Assembly: GCA_002435985.1 (NCBI GenBank) | Contig: DIXD01000087.1 | Coordinates: 1 to 43,272 of the forward strand | Reading direction: 5' to 3' | DNA from: Spirochaetaceae bacterium UBA6089 | GTDB lineage: Bacteria; Spirochaetota; Spirochaetia; Treponematales; Rectinemataceae | Length of the DNA stretch: 43,272 nt | Shown: one piece after another, positions 17,699-26,113 of the stretch | How the letters are laid out: every line of letters begins with the position of its first letter | Position numbering within the stretch: the stretch's first letter is position 1 | Notes under the pieces: generated by a model | The model's input: the letters and a program-made list of their open reading frames with translations, nothing else | Databases searched by the model: none | Told to the model about the DNA's origin: nothing | Program-made: the position numbers and the translations under genes

Positions 17699-17716
17699 AT
17701 TTCTGATTTATGTTAA
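17699..17716 (-). promoter_or_regulatory. Pho-box-like element upstream of pstS
   Basis: On the minus strand TTAACAT-AAAT-CAGAAAT resembles the E. coli PhoB site, two 7-bp CTGTCAT-like repeats around an A/T-rich four-base linker. The linker is ideal and the halves match at four and five of seven bases. A TATTAAT follows shortly after and could be the -10 box. The match is imperfect and the phylum may use another consensus. Confidence 0.35.
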
Positions 17717-17725
17717 GAAATGATT

Positions 17726-17761
17726 AAAAACATAGGGCCGTCCGTTTCGGACAGCCCTATG
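17726..17761 (-). terminator. rho-independent terminator of the BMP gene
   Basis: On the minus strand a 14-position stem with one mismatch (CATAGGGC / GCCCTATG, then GTCCG / CGGAC) closes a three-base AAA loop and is followed by TTTTT (17730-17726). It lies 30 bases after the BMP gene stop and separates that gene from pstS. Confidence 0.9.
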
Positions 17762-17790
17762 GTAACACTAAAATCTAGGCCTTTATGCGC

Positions 17791-18795
17791 TTATTTTGCC
17801 GGAATCTCCGAAACCTTGAGCTTACCCGAGGCGATCAACGCCTCGTACTCCTTGACCTTCGCGACGATGTCAGCAGAGAGATTGGGGTTCTTCTCGGGGA
17901 GACCAACGCCCTTGTTCGCCACCGTGAATGTGAGAACCTTTCCGCCGGGGAACTTTCCGTCCATGGTCATCTTGCAGACATCGTACGCGGCCACGTCGAC
18001 GCGCTTCATCATCGAGGTGAGAACCGCTGACTTGCTTCCGCTATAGATGCCGTCGTTGTACTGATCCTTATCGACGCCGATCGCCCAGCGGATATCGCCC
18101 TTCTGAGAGCGCTCCTTGGCTTCTTTGATGAGGCCGTTGCCTGTGCCGCCCGCAGCGTGGTAGATGATGTACGCACCCTGATTATACTGCTTCTGCGCCA
18201 GAGCCTGGCCCTTGTCCGGGGCCGCAAAGTCGCCCGCATAGTCTACCAGGATCGTGCATTCCGGATATACAGCCTTGACGCCCTGCTCAAAACCGGCTTG
18301 GAATTTCTCGATGAGCGGGAACTGCATGCCGCCGAGGAAACCGACGATATTCTTCCCGTCTGCCTTAGCCTTGAGCCCCGCTGCAACGCCGACGAGGAAG
18401 GAGCCCTCATGCTCGGCAAATACCGCCGAGACGACGTTCGGCTGATTTACGACCGCGTCGATGATGAGGAACTTGCGAGTCGGATAGTTCTTCGCAACCT
18501 GAGTCATGGACTGCTCGAAAAGAAATCCGGGGGCAATGATGAGGCTCAGACCTTCATCCGCAAATGTCGAGAGGTTGGGGACATAATCGGCCTCCGCACT
18601 GGACTGCAGGTACTTGTAATTGCCCTTTGGAAGCTTGAATTCCTGCCCAAAGCGAACAATGCCTTCCCATGTGCCCTGGTTGAAGGACTTATCATCGATA
18701 CCGCCAACGTCGGTGACAAGCCCGACCTTGAACTGAGCAAACACGGGTGCTGCGATGAGCGCAGCGACGACAAGCACTAATAGCGCTTTTTTCAT
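17791..18795 (-). CDS. BMP-family periplasmic binding protein (probable nucleoside importer component)
   Basis: 334 residues with a signal peptide MKKALLVLVVAALIAA ending VFAQ, so it is a soluble periplasmic protein, not a lipoprotein. GGIDDKSFNQGTWEG (31-45) is the BMP-family ligand motif; SLIIAPGF, GFLGGM and YHAAGGTGNGL follow. BMP proteins feed nucleosides (or riboflavin in Treponema) to two-permease importers such as the one encoded at 11015-14634, here separated by pstSCA. AAGGAGG lies seven bases before the ATG. The gene is monocistronic, with a promoter at 18873-18901 and a strong terminator, which would give more binding protein than permease. Confidence 0.9.
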   Translation of the reverse strand: MKKALLVLVVAALIAAPVFAQFKVGLVTDVGGIDDKSFNQGTWEGIVRFGQEFKLPKGNYKYLQSSAEADYVPNLSTFADEGLSLIIAPGFLFEQSMTQVAKNYPTRKFLIIDAVVNQPNVVSAVFAEHEGSFLVGVAAGLKAKADGKNIVGFLGGMQFPLIEKFQAGFEQGVKAVYPECTILVDYAGDFAAPDKGQALAQKQYNQGAYIIYHAAGGTGNGLIKEAKERSQKGDIRWAIGVDKDQYNDGIYSGSKSAVLTSMMKRVDVAAYDVCKMTMDGKFPGGKVLTFTVANKGVGLPEKNPNLSADIVAKVKEYEALIASGKLKVSEIPAK

Positions 18796-18872
18796 GCTTC
18801 TTCCTCCTTTTAAGGAATGCTCTCACTATGATACGCGAAGATTATGCCAATCTATCGCACTAAGTAAGGTAA

Positions 18873-18901
18873 ATGGTAAAGCGGCGGCCGCAGATTGTCA
18901 A
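18873..18901 (-). promoter_or_regulatory. promoter of the BMP gene
   Basis: TTGACA (18901-18896), a 17-bp spacer and TACCAT (18878-18873) on the minus strand. The -35 box is perfect. It gives a leader of about 70 bases and makes the BMP gene independent of deoC upstream. Confidence 0.6.
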
Positions 18902-18939
18902 TAAGAATTTTGCACCTAATAACCTATCTAGATACCTTT

Positions 18940-19611
18940 TCAGGCCAGCGTTTCAGCCTCGTGCATAATCGCAACTCCCGCCGAGGCTCCGATGCGCGAC
19001 GCACCCGCCTCGAGCATGGCGACGGCGTCCTCATAGGTCTTGATGCCACCCGAGGCCTTTACGAAGGCTGCGTCGCCCACAGTCTCCTTCATGAGCCGAA
19101 CATCCTCCACTGTGGCGCCACCGGTGCCGAAGCCTGTGCTCGTCTTCACAAAGGCCGCCCCAGCTTCTACCGCTACCCTGCAGGCCGTGATCTTCTCTTC
19201 GCGTGTCAGATAGCACGTTTCGATAATCACCTTGACGATAGCAGGTTTCGAAGCCTTCACCACTGCGGCGATATCCTCGCGGACGGCCGCCCAGTCTCCC
19301 GCCTTGGCCTGTCCAATATTGATAACCATATCAATCTCGCGGGCGCCCTCAGCCACGGCGCGGCGCGCCTCTTCCGCCTTCACGGCCGAGCTGTTGGCCC
19401 CGAGAGGAAACCCGACGACAGTCGCAATCAACACATCGGAACCAGCAAGTTCCTTTGCGCAGGTCGGAACCCAGTACGGATTGATGCAGACAGCCTTGAA
19501 TTTGTACTGTTTGGCTTCCGAACACAGCACTTTTACCTGATCCTCCGTCGCCGTGGCTTTCAGCAGCGTATGATCGATGCTCGCAGCGATCATTTCTTTG
19601 ATCCATTTCAT
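18940..19611 (-). CDS. deoC: deoxyribose-phosphate aldolase
   Basis: Class I aldolase that splits 2-deoxyribose-5-phosphate into acetaldehyde and glyceraldehyde-3-phosphate in deoxynucleoside breakdown. From the ATG at 19611 it has 223 residues. Lys156 in FVKTSTGFG is the Schiff-base lysine, Lys185 in VKASGGIKT lowers its pKa, and Asp94 is in REIDMVINIG. GGAGG lies nine bases before this ATG; an upstream in-frame TTG at 19632 precedes that site and is not used. It follows the HD gene by 17 bases in the valS operon. The nearby BMP importer would supply its pathway with nucleosides. Confidence 0.95.
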   Translation of the reverse strand: MKWIKEMIAASIDHTLLKATATEDQVKVLCSEAKQYKFKAVCINPYWVPTCAKELAGSDVLIATVVGFPLGANSSAVKAEEARRAVAEGAREIDMVINIGQAKAGDWAAVREDIAAVVKASKPAIVKVIIETCYLTREEKITACRVAVEAGAAFVKTSTGFGTGGATVEDVRLMKETVGDAAFVKASGGIKTYEDAVAMLEAGASRIGASAGVAIMHEAETLA

Positions 19612-19628
19612 GGTGTTGTTCCTCCGTA

Positions 19629-20240
19629 TCAAATTTCGATTTTATTCCGCAGATATTCGCGCCTTGTGGCAACCAGCTCTTTCAGCTCTGTGAGCATGCG
19701 CTCGTCGGCCCTTTCGGCAATCGGAAACACGAACTGTTCCGTCTCATCGACATAGCGACGGACAAAGACATCATCCGTCACGTAGCCGAGGCTGATCATG
19801 TTCGAAATACGGTCCGCGCTCTTGAGCACCTTGGCGCGCATCGACCCGTAATCGCGGATGCGCGTCAGAAATTCCGCTTTGTTCTCGACCGGCCGCCTTG
19901 TCACTTCGAGCACGAGTTTATAGACATCGACAGCCTCGTCGTCGATCGAAAGAATGCTGTCGGGATCCGTCTCGGGAGCGTCCTCGAGTAGATCGTGGAT
20001 AAGAGAGGCCTTGAGCAGCACGGAATCGATATAGCCATAGTCCATGAGGATGGCCATGGTGTCGAGCTGGTGCCGGAACATGTTGCCGCCGCTTCGCCTA
20101 GGCTTTCCGATGAGGAGGGTCGCCAGCTGAATATAGGGCGCAAGATGCATGCGCTTGAGCCGCAGCATAGCGGCCTTGTCCATGGCGAGACGGTCGGAGC
20201 GAAGCACCGCACTCTGGGGGCCATTCTCTCCTGTATTCAT
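19629..20240 (-). CDS. HD-domain phosphohydrolase (SpoT/MESH1-like)
   Basis: 203 residues containing an HD metal site: His57 in FRHQLDT, His82-Asp83 with Glu86-Asp87 in IHDLLEDAP, and Asp144 in KSADRISNM. The HDLLED and SADRISN strings resemble the (p)ppGpp-hydrolase half of SpoT and small MESH1 enzymes. There is no synthetase, TGS or ACT domain. A role in removing (p)ppGpp or a related nucleotide is plausible but not proven. The ATG overlaps the valS stop by four bases, so it is translated with valyl-tRNA synthetase. Confidence 0.75.
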   Translation of the reverse strand: MNTGENGPQSAVLRSDRLAMDKAAMLRLKRMHLAPYIQLATLLIGKPRRSGGNMFRHQLDTMAILMDYGYIDSVLLKASLIHDLLEDAPETDPDSILSIDDEAVDVYKLVLEVTRRPVENKAEFLTRIRDYGSMRAKVLKSADRISNMISLGYVTDDVFVRRYVDETEQFVFPIAERADERMLTELKELVATRREYLRNKIEI

Positions 20241-22903
20241 GAAAGCTCCCGAATATACAGATCGAGCTTGGCAGCCTTCGCCTTAGAGACTGCGAGCTTG
20301 TCCTTCTCCTTCTCTATGATATCGGGGGGGGCGGAAGAAAGAAATGCACTATTTGAAAGTTTCGATTCGAGCTTTGCGATGTAGGTCGACTCTTTGTCCT
20401 TCTCCTTCGAGAGGCGTTCCACGAGTTTGCCGATATCGACTAAGCCGCGCACCTGCACACGAATGGTGAGTCCCTCGGCCGCGAGGGAAACTGTTCCCTC
20501 GCGCGCTTCGCCGCCCATCGAGTCTACCGACACCGCAGAAGCCCCAGCGAGCAGGCGTATGAGAGCCACCTGTTCGCGGATGAAAGCCACGTGGGCATAG
20601 CCGTCGTCGAAGACGAGGCTGAGCGGCATGGAAACCTCCGGTGCAATCTGGAATTCGGACCGCAGTGTGCGCACAAGCGTCACAATTTCCTTCAGTGATT
20701 CGAAATGCGCCTGGATCTGGGGCGATTCCCGTGCGACGGTCCATTCGGGATAGCTGACTGAAATGAGCCTCCCCTCGGCGTTGGGAAGCATGCCGTAGAT
20801 CTCTTCGGTCACGAAAGGAAGGAAGGGGTGTAAAAGCCGCAGCGATTCATCGAGCACCTTAAGGAGCACTGTCGTGGCTCGGTCTTTCTCTTTTTCGTCG
20901 CCGAATTTTGTCGAGAGTTTGGACGCCTCGATATACCAGTCGCAGAAATCATCCCAGAAATACGCATATGCAGCCTGTGCAGCATCGTTGAATCGCCAGG
21001 ACTCGAGGTCCTGGCTCACGGCGCGGGTGGCCTCGTTGAGCCTGTGGAGTATCCACCGGTCGGTATCGTTGTATGTCAGCTCGCTCTCCGCGAGGTAGTT
21101 GCGCCCCTTAAGATTCATGAGGATATAGCGCGAGGCGTTCCACACTTTGTTGGCGAATTTGCTGCCCATCTTGAAGCTGTCGCGGTCGAGAAGGATGTCC
21201 TGACTCGCGGCGCAGTTGTAGGCAAGCGTGAACTTGAGGGCATCGGCGCCATATTCCTCGACGATATCGAGGGGATCGATCCCATTGCCGAGGCTCTTGG
21301 CCATTTTTCGTCCCTGTTTGTCGCGTATGAGGCCGTGGATGAAGACCTCCTTGAAGGGGCTCTGCCCGGTGAACTCCATGCCGGCCATGATCATGCGGGC
21401 CACCCAGAAAAAGATGATGTCGTAGCCCGTCACGAGGGCACTTGTAGGATAGAAATAGCGGAAATCCGCGGTATCCTTGGGCCAGCCCAGCGTGCTGAAA
21501 GGCCAGAGCCAGCTCGAAAACCAGGTGTCGAGCACATCCTCATCCTGGTAGATGTTGCCGGAACCGCACTGGGTGCACACGGTCGGATCCTCGCGGCTCA
21601 CCATCATAGCGCCGCAGTCCCTGCAGTAGAACACGGGAATGCGGTGTCCCCACCAGAGCTGACGGGAAATACACCAGTCGCGGATATTCTCGAGCCAGTG
21701 TCTGTAGGTGTGCTCCCACTTTCTGGGGAAAAAGACAACCTCGCCATCCTGCCAGGCTTTGAGGGCCTTGTCTGCGAGGGGCTTCATGCGCACAAACCAC
21801 TGTTTCGAAAGATAGGGTTCGATGACGGTGTGGCAACGATAGCAGTGCCCCACTGCGTGCGTGGTCTTTTCCTCGCTCTTGAGAAGACCGAGGGCCTCGA
21901 GGTCGGCGAGTACAACTTTCCGCGCATCGAGTACCTTCATGTCCCGGTATTTTTCAGGTACGGCAGAAGAAAGGGTACCGTCTGGGTTGAGAATATTGAT
22001 GCGATCAAGACCGTGGCGTTGCCCGACAAGAAAATCGTTCTGGTCGTGGGCCGGGGTAATCTTCACGAGCCCAGTGCCGAATTCGGGATCGACATAGCTG
22101 TCCGCGATGATGGGGATGATGCGGTCTGTCAACGGCAGACGTACTGCCTTGCCGATGAGCCCCGCGTAGCGGGTATCGTTCGGATGTGCCGCCACGGCGG
22201 TATCGCCCAGCAGTGTCTCCGGGCGCGAGGTCGCGATCTCGATCCTGCCGCTCGGCCATTCGGGGCAGGGACCGTCGACGAGCTCATACCAGATATGCCA
22301 CAGCGCGCCCGGCTCATCCTCGTGCTCGACCTCATCGTCCGATAGGGCTGTCCCGCACGAGGGGCACCAGTTCACCAGATACTCACCACGATAGATCAAA
22401 TTGCGTTCGTACAAGGTCACGAAGACTTCGCGGACAGCCTTCGACAAGCCTTCGTCCAGCGTAAAACGCTCTCGACTCCAGTCGACACTCGCCCCGATCC
22501 GGGCAAGCTGGGTATCTATGATGGCCCGGTGTTCCATTGCAACCTTCCATGTCTCTTGGACGAAGGCCTCGCGTCCCAGAGACTCCCTGCTACGACCTTC
22601 CTTTCGCAGCTTCCGCTCCACCACGTTCTGCGTGGCGATGCCCGCATGGTCGGTGCCGGGCAGCCAGAGCGTGGGAATGCCCTTCATTCGTCTGTACCGT
22701 ATCTGTATATCTTGCAGACTGTTGTCGAGCGCATGTCCAAGGTGGAGGACACCGGTTACATTGGGAGGAGGAATGACGATGGTAAAAGGCTTCTTCCGCC
22801 TATCTACTTTCGGCTGAAAATGACCCTCGCGTTTCCACATCTCGTACACACGCTGTTCGAACGATTTCGGGTCATACGCCTTAGAAAGCTCCACAGATTT
22901 CAT
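20237..22903 (-). CDS. valS: valyl-tRNA synthetase
   Basis: 888 residues, class I synthetase that charges tRNA-Val and edits threonine. The HIGH motif is HLGH (54-57) after PPPNVTG. The editing domain lies in the middle, with GCRCDE-type motifs in the W..WG segment. A zinc-ribbon-like CRDCG...CTQCG pair follows, then the second class I motif KMAKS instead of the usual KMSKS. The C-terminus is a coiled-coil arm (LVERLSKEKDKE onward). GGAGG lies five bases before the ATG at 22903; the frame extends further upstream without family similarity. It heads a valS - HD - deoC operon. Confidence 0.97.
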   Translation of the reverse strand: MKSVELSKAYDPKSFEQRVYEMWKREGHFQPKVDRRKKPFTIVIPPPNVTGVLHLGHALDNSLQDIQIRYRRMKGIPTLWLPGTDHAGIATQNVVERKLRKEGRSRESLGREAFVQETWKVAMEHRAIIDTQLARIGASVDWSRERFTLDEGLSKAVREVFVTLYERNLIYRGEYLVNWCPSCGTALSDDEVEHEDEPGALWHIWYELVDGPCPEWPSGRIEIATSRPETLLGDTAVAAHPNDTRYAGLIGKAVRLPLTDRIIPIIADSYVDPEFGTGLVKITPAHDQNDFLVGQRHGLDRINILNPDGTLSSAVPEKYRDMKVLDARKVVLADLEALGLLKSEEKTTHAVGHCYRCHTVIEPYLSKQWFVRMKPLADKALKAWQDGEVVFFPRKWEHTYRHWLENIRDWCISRQLWWGHRIPVFYCRDCGAMMVSREDPTVCTQCGSGNIYQDEDVLDTWFSSWLWPFSTLGWPKDTADFRYFYPTSALVTGYDIIFFWVARMIMAGMEFTGQSPFKEVFIHGLIRDKQGRKMAKSLGNGIDPLDIVEEYGADALKFTLAYNCAASQDILLDRDSFKMGSKFANKVWNASRYILMNLKGRNYLAESELTYNDTDRWILHRLNEATRAVSQDLESWRFNDAAQAAYAYFWDDFCDWYIEASKLSTKFGDEKEKDRATTVLLKVLDESLRLLHPFLPFVTEEIYGMLPNAEGRLISVSYPEWTVARESPQIQAHFESLKEIVTLVRTLRSEFQIAPEVSMPLSLVFDDGYAHVAFIREQVALIRLLAGASAVSVDSMGGEAREGTVSLAAEGLTIRVQVRGLVDIGKLVERLSKEKDKESTYIAKLESKLSNSAFLSSAPPDIIEKEKDKLAVSKAKAAKLDLYIRELS

Positions 22904-22973
22904 GTTCTCCTCCAGAATGAACAGAAAGTGCACAAAAGAATAGCGCAAAAACGCATCTGCCGGAAAGGGGGCG

Positions 22974-23002
22974 ATAATTTATAAAAAAAATCGCTATGTC
23001 CA
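22974..23002 (-). promoter_or_regulatory. valS promoter
   Basis: TGGACA (23002-22997), 17 bp, AATTAT (22979-22974) on the minus strand. Its -35 box is one base from the -35 box of the divergent acyl-CoA ligase gene (23004-23009), so the two promoters stand back to back. Confidence 0.45.
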
Positions 23003-23003
23003 C

Positions 23004-23032
23004 TTGTTATCCCCTTATTCTTGCTGCATAAT
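23004..23032 (+). promoter_or_regulatory. promoter of the acyl-CoA ligase gene, leaderless layout
   Basis: TTGTTA (23004-23009), 17 bp, CATAAT (23027-23032), then seven bases to the ATG at 23040. No Shine-Dalgarno sequence is present. Confidence 0.5.
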
Positions 23033-23039
23033 AATAACC

Positions 23040-24743
23040 ATGAGAGAGACAGAACCCTGGAAGTTCCTCGATGCATATCGAGATCGCGTGTTTTCAGACA
23101 GATGGCCGACGATTCCCCAGCTCTTCGACATCACCACAGACCGGTTTCCCGAACGAGCATGTTTTACGGTATACAGCCCGCAGAGAGTGAGCCTGACCTA
23201 TAAAGAGGCCCAGTCCCTCATCGTAAATATAGCGGCGCACCTGAGCTCCATCGGCGTGAAAGAAGGAACCCACGTTGCGCTGACGGGAAAGAATTCACCC
23301 GAGTGGGCAATTGGGTTTCTCGCCGTCCTGTATGCGGGAGCTGTCGTCGTCCCCATTGACTATCAGCTGTCGACGCAGGAGATCGTCACCCTGATAAAGG
23401 CCGGGGATACGACTGTGGCATTCGTCGACGAAGAGAAGTTCGGGGAGATTCAGAAAGAGTTCCCCGACATGCCCTGCTTTGCCCTTGCAAAGGGGGTGGG
23501 AAAATATATCTACGACATGGCCCCACCTCAAGGCTTCACGTTTCAACGTCCGTCGGTAAACGTAAAAAGCACTGCCGCCATCCTCTTCACCTCAGGCACG
23601 ACGGGTGTTCCCAAGGGAGTGATGCTGAGTCACGAGAACTTCGTCTCGGATTGTTTTCTCGCCCAGGCCAATCTCAACATTTCGCACGAAGATGTGTTCT
23701 ATGCACTTTTGCCGATCCACCATTCCTATACCATGCTCGCAGTGTTCATCGAATCGTTCTCGGTAGGCGCTGAGCTCGTCTTCGGCAAGCGCATGGTCGT
23801 CAAGCAGATCCTTTCGGACCTGAAAGAGGCAAAGATCACGATGTTTCTGGGTGTACCCATGCTGTTCAACAAGCTTCTCGCCGGCATCATGAAAGGTGTG
23901 AAGGAAAAAGGGGTTTTTGTCTACGCCATGATCAGAACACTGATGGCCATCTCGGGGGGTATCAAGAAGCTGACAGGCATCAATCCCGGGAAAAAACTGT
24001 TCCACTCGCTGCTGGACAAGGCGAGTCTTTCCTCGATCCGCATCTGCATTTCTGGTGGCGGACCCCTCGACCCGAAGGTATTCCGCCAGTATAACGAACT
24101 CGGCATCGACTTCGTCCAGGGTTATGGACTCACAGAGACATCGCCGATACTCACGCTGAATCCCGTCGAGCACTACAAAGAGACCTCGGTCGGCAAAACG
24201 CTCCCAGAGGTTGAAATGCGTATCGTAGATCCCGACCAAGACGGCGTCGGAGAGATCGTCGTCCGAGGCCCCATGGTAATGCAGGGCTATTACAAGATGC
24301 CCGAAGAGACGGCTCAGGTGCTGTCTCAAGACGGCTGGCTCAGAACGGGTGATCTTGGGAAGCTGGATAATGAGAATTATCTCTACCTCGCAGGGCGAAT
24401 CAAAAATCTCATCGTCACCGAAGGCGGCAAGAATGTCTATCCCGAAGAGATAGAGAACGAGTTCCAGCTCTACGACGAGATCGATCAGATCCTCGTGCGC
24501 GGCTATAACCCCGATGGCAAATCGGTCGCGGAGGAGATAGAGGCTCTTGTCTATCCGAATCAGGACTGGATCTCCCAAAATCACCTGGAGCCGCACCAGG
24601 TTGAGGCGCGCATCCAGGACATCATCACCGAGGTGAACCAAAAGCTGCGATCTTATCAGAAAATCACCCGCACGCACATTCTGCACGAGCCCCTCGAGAT
24701 GACGACGACGAAGAAACTCAAGCGCCAGAGCGCTAAGGTATAG
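23040..24743 (+). CDS. AMP-forming acyl-CoA ligase (FadD-like)
   Basis: 567 residues of the adenylate-forming family: activates a carboxylic acid as acyl-AMP and transfers it to CoA. The phosphate loop is FTSGTTGVPKG (183-193). GYGLTETSP, DGWLRTGDLG, and GRIKNLIVTEGGKNVYPEEIE are the following core motifs, and the C-terminal lysine-rich TTTKKLKRQ includes the expected catalytic lysine region. Overall it looks like a long- or medium-chain fatty acyl-CoA ligase; chain length cannot be read. The ATG at 23040 is the first in frame; the upstream TTG would lie within the promoter. It converges on the thiolase and may serve the 24813-36517 cluster. Confidence 0.9.
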   Translation: MRETEPWKFLDAYRDRVFSDRWPTIPQLFDITTDRFPERACFTVYSPQRVSLTYKEAQSLIVNIAAHLSSIGVKEGTHVALTGKNSPEWAIGFLAVLYAGAVVVPIDYQLSTQEIVTLIKAGDTTVAFVDEEKFGEIQKEFPDMPCFALAKGVGKYIYDMAPPQGFTFQRPSVNVKSTAAILFTSGTTGVPKGVMLSHENFVSDCFLAQANLNISHEDVFYALLPIHHSYTMLAVFIESFSVGAELVFGKRMVVKQILSDLKEAKITMFLGVPMLFNKLLAGIMKGVKEKGVFVYAMIRTLMAISGGIKKLTGINPGKKLFHSLLDKASLSSIRICISGGGPLDPKVFRQYNELGIDFVQGYGLTETSPILTLNPVEHYKETSVGKTLPEVEMRIVDPDQDGVGEIVVRGPMVMQGYYKMPEETAQVLSQDGWLRTGDLGKLDNENYLYLAGRIKNLIVTEGGKNVYPEEIENEFQLYDEIDQILVRGYNPDGKSVAEEIEALVYPNQDWISQNHLEPHQVEARIQDIITEVNQKLRSYQKITRTHILHEPLEMTTTKKLKRQSAKV

Positions 24744-24745
24744 CA

Positions 24746-24772
24746 GAGAGGGCGCCTCCACGACGCCCTCTC
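24746..24772. terminator. hairpin between convergent acyl-CoA ligase and thiolase genes
   Basis: GAGAGGGCG (24746-24754) pairs perfectly with CGCCCTCTC (24764-24772) around a nine-base loop, starting three bases after the ligase stop. No T-run follows on either strand. Position and stem strength favour a bidirectional 3' end or mRNA-stabilising stem. Confidence 0.5.
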
Positions 24773-24812
24773 ACACTATGAGTCTTCCCCCTGCAGGGCG
24801 AGTTTTTCTACG

Positions 24813-26072
24813 CTATTCTTTTCTCAACACCGTAACGCAGTTCGTGACGCTCGAGCCCCCAACATTGAAGGTGACGCCGATGGTCGGGCGTTTTTTCGCA
24901 GGGGCTGCACCGATGGGTTGTCCGACGAGCTGCTTGTAGACGAGGGCGTGCATCGACACGCCCGTCGCTCCCACGGGATGTCCTTTCGCCTTAAGACCCC
25001 CGGAGAGGTTGATTGGACAGTGCTCATCGTCGCGGGCGAATCTTCCTTCCATATAGTCGTATCCGGCTCGGCCGTCAGCGGAGAGGCCGAGTGCCTCGGT
25101 GCAGAGAAGCTGATTGATCGTAAAGCAGTCGTGCACTTCGGCGAGATCGACATCAACGATCGTGATGCCCGCCTCGGCAAAGGCCTGCTGGACTGCGCGC
25201 TTGCCGGCTATGAGTTCGTACATGTTCGGGCGAACCGAGAGGGGCAGGCGCTCGTTGACCTGAGCGATGCCCGCCACCTTGATCGCCTTTTCGGACTTTG
25301 CGAGCGAAAGATCGTCGCGGACCAGGATGAGCGCGGCGGCACCGTCAGTGACGAGCGAGCAGTCGTGCAGCCGCAGCGGGTCGGCGATCACGGGATTTTT
25401 CTCCTCGGGAAGCGCGAGAATCGCCTCTGCCGTCATGAGACCGAGTCGGTCCGCAACACCGCCCTTGCCGAAGTGTGCGAGGGGGTTGTCGACGCCATTG
25501 CGGTAATTGAGAGCAGAAACCGCAGCGAGCATCTTCGCGAGCAGTTCCCGGTCCAGCCCGTACCGGGCGGCATATCCCTTGGCATATTCGGCGAACAAGC
25601 CTGGGAAGGTGTACCCCTTAGCCCCTTCCTCCGGCCAATAGGAACAGGTAGCCAGGGCATGAGTTACTCCCTTGGTATCGAGGATATTCATTTTCTCCAC
25701 GCCGAGCACGAGCGCGATCTTCGCCCGTCCCGATTCCAACGCATAGAGCGCTTGGTACACGGCAACCGAACCGGACGCACAGGCATCCTCGACGCGGCTC
25801 ATCGGTTTGAAGCGGAGAGCCTCCGGAGCTATCTCCGGCGCAAATGCCGCGAGGTGTTCCTGATCGGCAAAGATCCCAGGCGCGCAGGAACCGACCCAGA
25901 CGCCGTCGATATCGTTCGGATCGATACCTGCGTCGGCGATCGCTCCCCGGCCTGCCTCGAGCATGAGATCGTAGATCGACCTAAGGTCGGTAATCTCGCC
26001 TGTCTCCTTATTCTTTTTCACGAAGTTTCCGAACTGTGTATTGTAGGCACCGATAATGCTGACATTCGCCAT
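24813..26072 (-). CDS. SCPx-type thiolase
   Basis: 419 residues of the thiolase superfamily, subgroup related to sterol-carrier-protein-x and archaeal acetoacetyl-CoA thiolases. The nucleophile Cys98 is in VEDACASGS. VHDCFTINQ replaces the usual NEAFA motif, GLKAKGHPVGATG carries the catalytic histidine, and the C-terminal CxG motif reads FNVGGSS, as is normal for this subgroup where the HDCF cysteine takes over. It could condense or cleave acyl-CoA units. AAGGAG lies eight bases before the ATG. It is the last gene of the minus-strand arm that begins at 32732. SCPx-type thiolases often work with a small DUF35 protein; none is in the window. Confidence 0.88.
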   Translation of the reverse strand: MANVSIIGAYNTQFGNFVKKNKETGEITDLRSIYDLMLEAGRGAIADAGIDPNDIDGVWVGSCAPGIFADQEHLAAFAPEIAPEALRFKPMSRVEDACASGSVAVYQALYALESGRAKIALVLGVEKMNILDTKGVTHALATCSYWPEEGAKGYTFPGLFAEYAKGYAARYGLDRELLAKMLAAVSALNYRNGVDNPLAHFGKGGVADRLGLMTAEAILALPEEKNPVIADPLRLHDCSLVTDGAAALILVRDDLSLAKSEKAIKVAGIAQVNERLPLSVRPNMYELIAGKRAVQQAFAEAGITIVDVDLAEVHDCFTINQLLCTEALGLSADGRAGYDYMEGRFARDDEHCPINLSGGLKAKGHPVGATGVSMHALVYKQLVGQPIGAAPAKKRPTIGVTFNVGGSSVTNCVTVLRKE

Positions 26073-26113
26073 GAAAGTTTCTCCTTATAGATTCTTCTTG
26101 ATTTTGTATGGAG

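Noticed and set aside
21044..22345. Open frame of 433 codons on the plus strand
   Set aside because: Antisense to valS, which shows all synthetase motifs in the right order.
22904..23039. T-box or other tRNA-sensing leader for valS
   Set aside because: The 5' region is too short and has no T-box sequence; only promoters and a Shine-Dalgarno sequence are seen.
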